This document shows positions 6,950-7,995 of a stretch of 7,995 nucleotides of DNA, one piece after another. Position 1 is the first letter of the stretch. Each line of letters opens with the position of its first letter. The DNA lies in NCBI GenBank assembly GCA_019247135.1, contig JAFAPL010000253.1, forward strand, positions 1 through 7,995, read 5' to 3'. The position numbers and the translations under genes were made by a program. Under the pieces are notes generated by a model that saw only the letters and a list, made by a program, of their open reading frames with translations, had not been told where the DNA came from and did no database searches. The DNA is from Chloroflexota bacterium (GTDB lineage: Bacteria > Chloroflexota > UBA6077 > CF-72).

Positions 6950-7995
6950 CTATCCGCCAGGGCCAATAATCGCAAGTGCATCAGCCAGAACTTTTGCACC
7001 GAAACGAAGGTACTTTGCGAGATTAGCGTTGGTTAGCGCGATAGCTCTGATCAGATTGCGGAGCGGGTTGTTGGAGTATTGATCCATGACCTGCTGCTCC
7101 AATCCGCGTGCCTCTTCGTAGCAGAGATTGTTGTTGGCAACGATCTGCCCTACGAGATCGCTGAGTGGGTCACCGGGTCTCGCATGATCGGCAATTCGTG
7201 CGGGTGCGTCACCGCGGCCGACGTATTTGACCTGGCCTGTGTTCGGATCTCGCAGAACGTACAGACCGTGACCGTCTATTCGGTCGTAATTCGCGCCCGT
7301 GCCGCCGTCCGGGCGTGCGCTGATAGGCCCACGCTCCTCGCATTGCTGCTCTCGTGCTGGGTCGGTCGGCTGGTTCGTGTCGCCGCACTCCTCAGAGTCG
7401 GGTTCATCCTCGTTGCATGTTACCGGCTGCTCGAACACCAGCCCAGAGCTCCACGGCCCGTACCCACCCGAGTTCCAACCGAGTACCCACCACGAATAGG
7501 GCTTCCCCTGGTTAGCGGGATCTAAGGACATTGACGGAGTGACCGAACAGCTTCCCCCACCCGAACAGCCCAGATCTGAAGCCAGATACCAGGTATTCCA
7601 CACAATGTTCCCCGCCACATCCTGCAATTGCAGAGCGTACTGAGTCGCGAGACTGACGCCAGAACCAGCGGCGTTCCACGTGAACACTGGCGTCTGAGGC
7701 GGCGTGGTCTCAGGAAGCATGCCGTCAGGCGCGGTCTGAGTCGCCGCGGGCGGAGCTTGGAGAAGCGTGAGTTGGGACGTGAAGTCGCAGCGCAAGATAG
7801 TGCCGCTGACGCTGCACTGTTCCGGCCAACTGCTCCATTGCCAGCCGTCAACAAGGATGACCGTTGGCTTGAAGTCGAGTTGATGCGAGCTACCCCAGTC
7901 GAACGGCCCGACCTCGTCTGCAAAATCGCAGGACGTGTTGGCATTGCAGTCGTTCCCATTGGTGTACTCCTGAGTGCCGAAATCCAGGCTCCCCA
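6950..7995 (-). CDS. Secreted polymorphic-toxin-like protein with C-terminal GIY-YIG nuclease, 5' part missing
   Basis: The frame is open from the right edge to TAG at 6950, giving about 347 visible residues of a longer protein. The outermost 66 or so residues are Cys-, Asn- and Asp-rich and look extracellular (NGNDCNANTSCDFADE; QWSSWPEQCSVSG). A fibronectin-III-like module follows (about 7693-7430), marked by 'YALQLQDVAGNIVWNTWYLAS', a C-S-G-G-G-S-C pair and 'WWVLGWNSGGYGPWSSG'. Next comes an acidic, Pro/Cys-containing linker (about 7417-7288). The last ~110 residues (from about 7285) are a GIY-YIG/URI-like nuclease domain: 'GLYVL' (7267-7253), 'VKYVGRGDAPARIADH' (7231-7184) with the YVG, both Arg and the His, and 'LEQQVMDQY' with the metal-binding Glu at 7099-7097. 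By family, such domains nick or cut DNA when delivered to rival cells. The N-terminal secretion signal or RHS-type repeats are not in view. A nonfunctional remnant is unlikely since all motif residues are intact. Confidence 0.84.
   Translation of the reverse strand, partial: GSLDFGTQEYTNGNDCNANTSCDFADEVGPFDWGSSHQLDFKPTVILVDGWQWSSWPEQCSVSGTILRCDFTSQLTLLQAPPAATQTAPDGMLPETTPPQTPVFTWNAAGSGVSLATQYALQLQDVAGNIVWNTWYLASDLGCSGGGSCSVTPSMSLDPANQGKPYSWWVLGWNSGGYGPWSSGLVFEQPVTCNEDEPDSEECGDTNQPTDPAREQQCEERGPISARPDGGTGANYDRIDGHGLYVLRDPNTGQVKYVGRGDAPARIADHARPGDPLSDLVGQIVANNNLCYEEARGLEQQVMDQYSNNPLRNLIRAIALTNANLAKYLRFGAKVLADALAIIGPGG
7097..7285 (-). other. GIY-YIG (URI-type) nuclease core
   Basis: The core holds the GLY and YVG strands, an Arg two residues apart from the GRGD turn, a second Arg six residues later, His at 7186-7184 and Glu at 7099-7097. 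These match the catalytic Tyr, Arg and metal-binding Glu arrangement of GIY-YIG nucleases. The following 45 residues or so are helical and hydrophobic towards the end. Confidence 0.72.
7430..7693 (-). other. Fibronectin-III-like beta module within the toxin-like protein
   Basis: About 88 residues begin with 'TPVFTWNAAGSGV' and end with 'GYGPWSSGLVF'. The motif order (T-W start, Y-x-L-x-[LV], N-x-[VI]-x-x-x-WY, Cys pair, [WF]WV-x-x-WN-x-x-G-x-GPWS) recurs in secreted bacterial surface proteins, usually as tandem repeats. Only one complete copy lies in this window. It probably acts as a spacer or adhesion module outside the cell. Confidence 0.6.

Noticed and set aside
7079..7525. Plus-strand open frame of 148 codons with hydrophobic stretches opposite the toxin gene
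   Set aside because: It lies across the GIY-YIG core, linker and beta module, whose motifs are intact on the minus strand; no ribosome site and no family resemblance.

Overview
The window is GC-rich and densely coding, with frequent GTG starts and short overlaps between consecutive genes. Its gene content suggests a Chloroflexota-like or related Terrabacteria genome, probably environmental: a UspA-ABC1 kinase fusion, a DUF5939-type class III nucleotidyl cyclase, and a secreted protein with a 'WWV..WN..GYGPWS' beta module. This assignment is inference from gene families, not from any marker gene. No tRNA, rRNA, CRISPR array, insertion sequence or attachment site was seen, and no stretch above about 65 bases lacks a gene.

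Plus-strand half (1-5566). The 3' part of a multi-pass GT-C/DUF2029-like glycosyltransferase ends at 723. After 63 bases a tightly packed set begins. It comprises a three-part signalling protein (SRPBCC domain, zinc-ribbon DUF5939 region, class III adenylate/guanylate cyclase), a UspA-ABC1/UbiB-like kinase fusion whose start overlaps or abuts the cyclase stop, and a 42-codon ORF sharing a GTGA overlap with the kinase stop. A DedA-family membrane protein follows 48 bases later. The layout reads as one operon linking lipid or hydrophobic-ligand sensing, cyclic nucleotide synthesis, stress or ATP sensing and membrane homeostasis. That functional link is inferred.

Minus-strand half (7995-5523, read right to left). 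A large, probably secreted protein enters from beyond the right edge. Its visible part has cysteine-rich beta-type segments, one fibronectin-III-like module, an acidic linker and a C-terminal GIY-YIG/URI-type nuclease domain, which is the architecture of a polymorphic toxin tip. It is followed after 37 bases by an Imm26-like protein, then by a DUF695 protein overlapping it by 8 bases, then by a DUF4259 protein 12 bases further on. I read this as a toxin followed by one likely immunity gene and two further small soluble genes that may also be immunity proteins. The nuclease-coding part is clearly lower in GC than the plus-strand genes.

The two gene sets converge and their last genes (DedA and DUF4259) overlap tail to tail by 44 bases, leaving no room for an ordinary intergenic terminator. 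The points most worth following are the toxin/immunity array, the unusual AAGT loop of the UspA-fused ABC1 kinase, and the small membrane ORF downstream of it.
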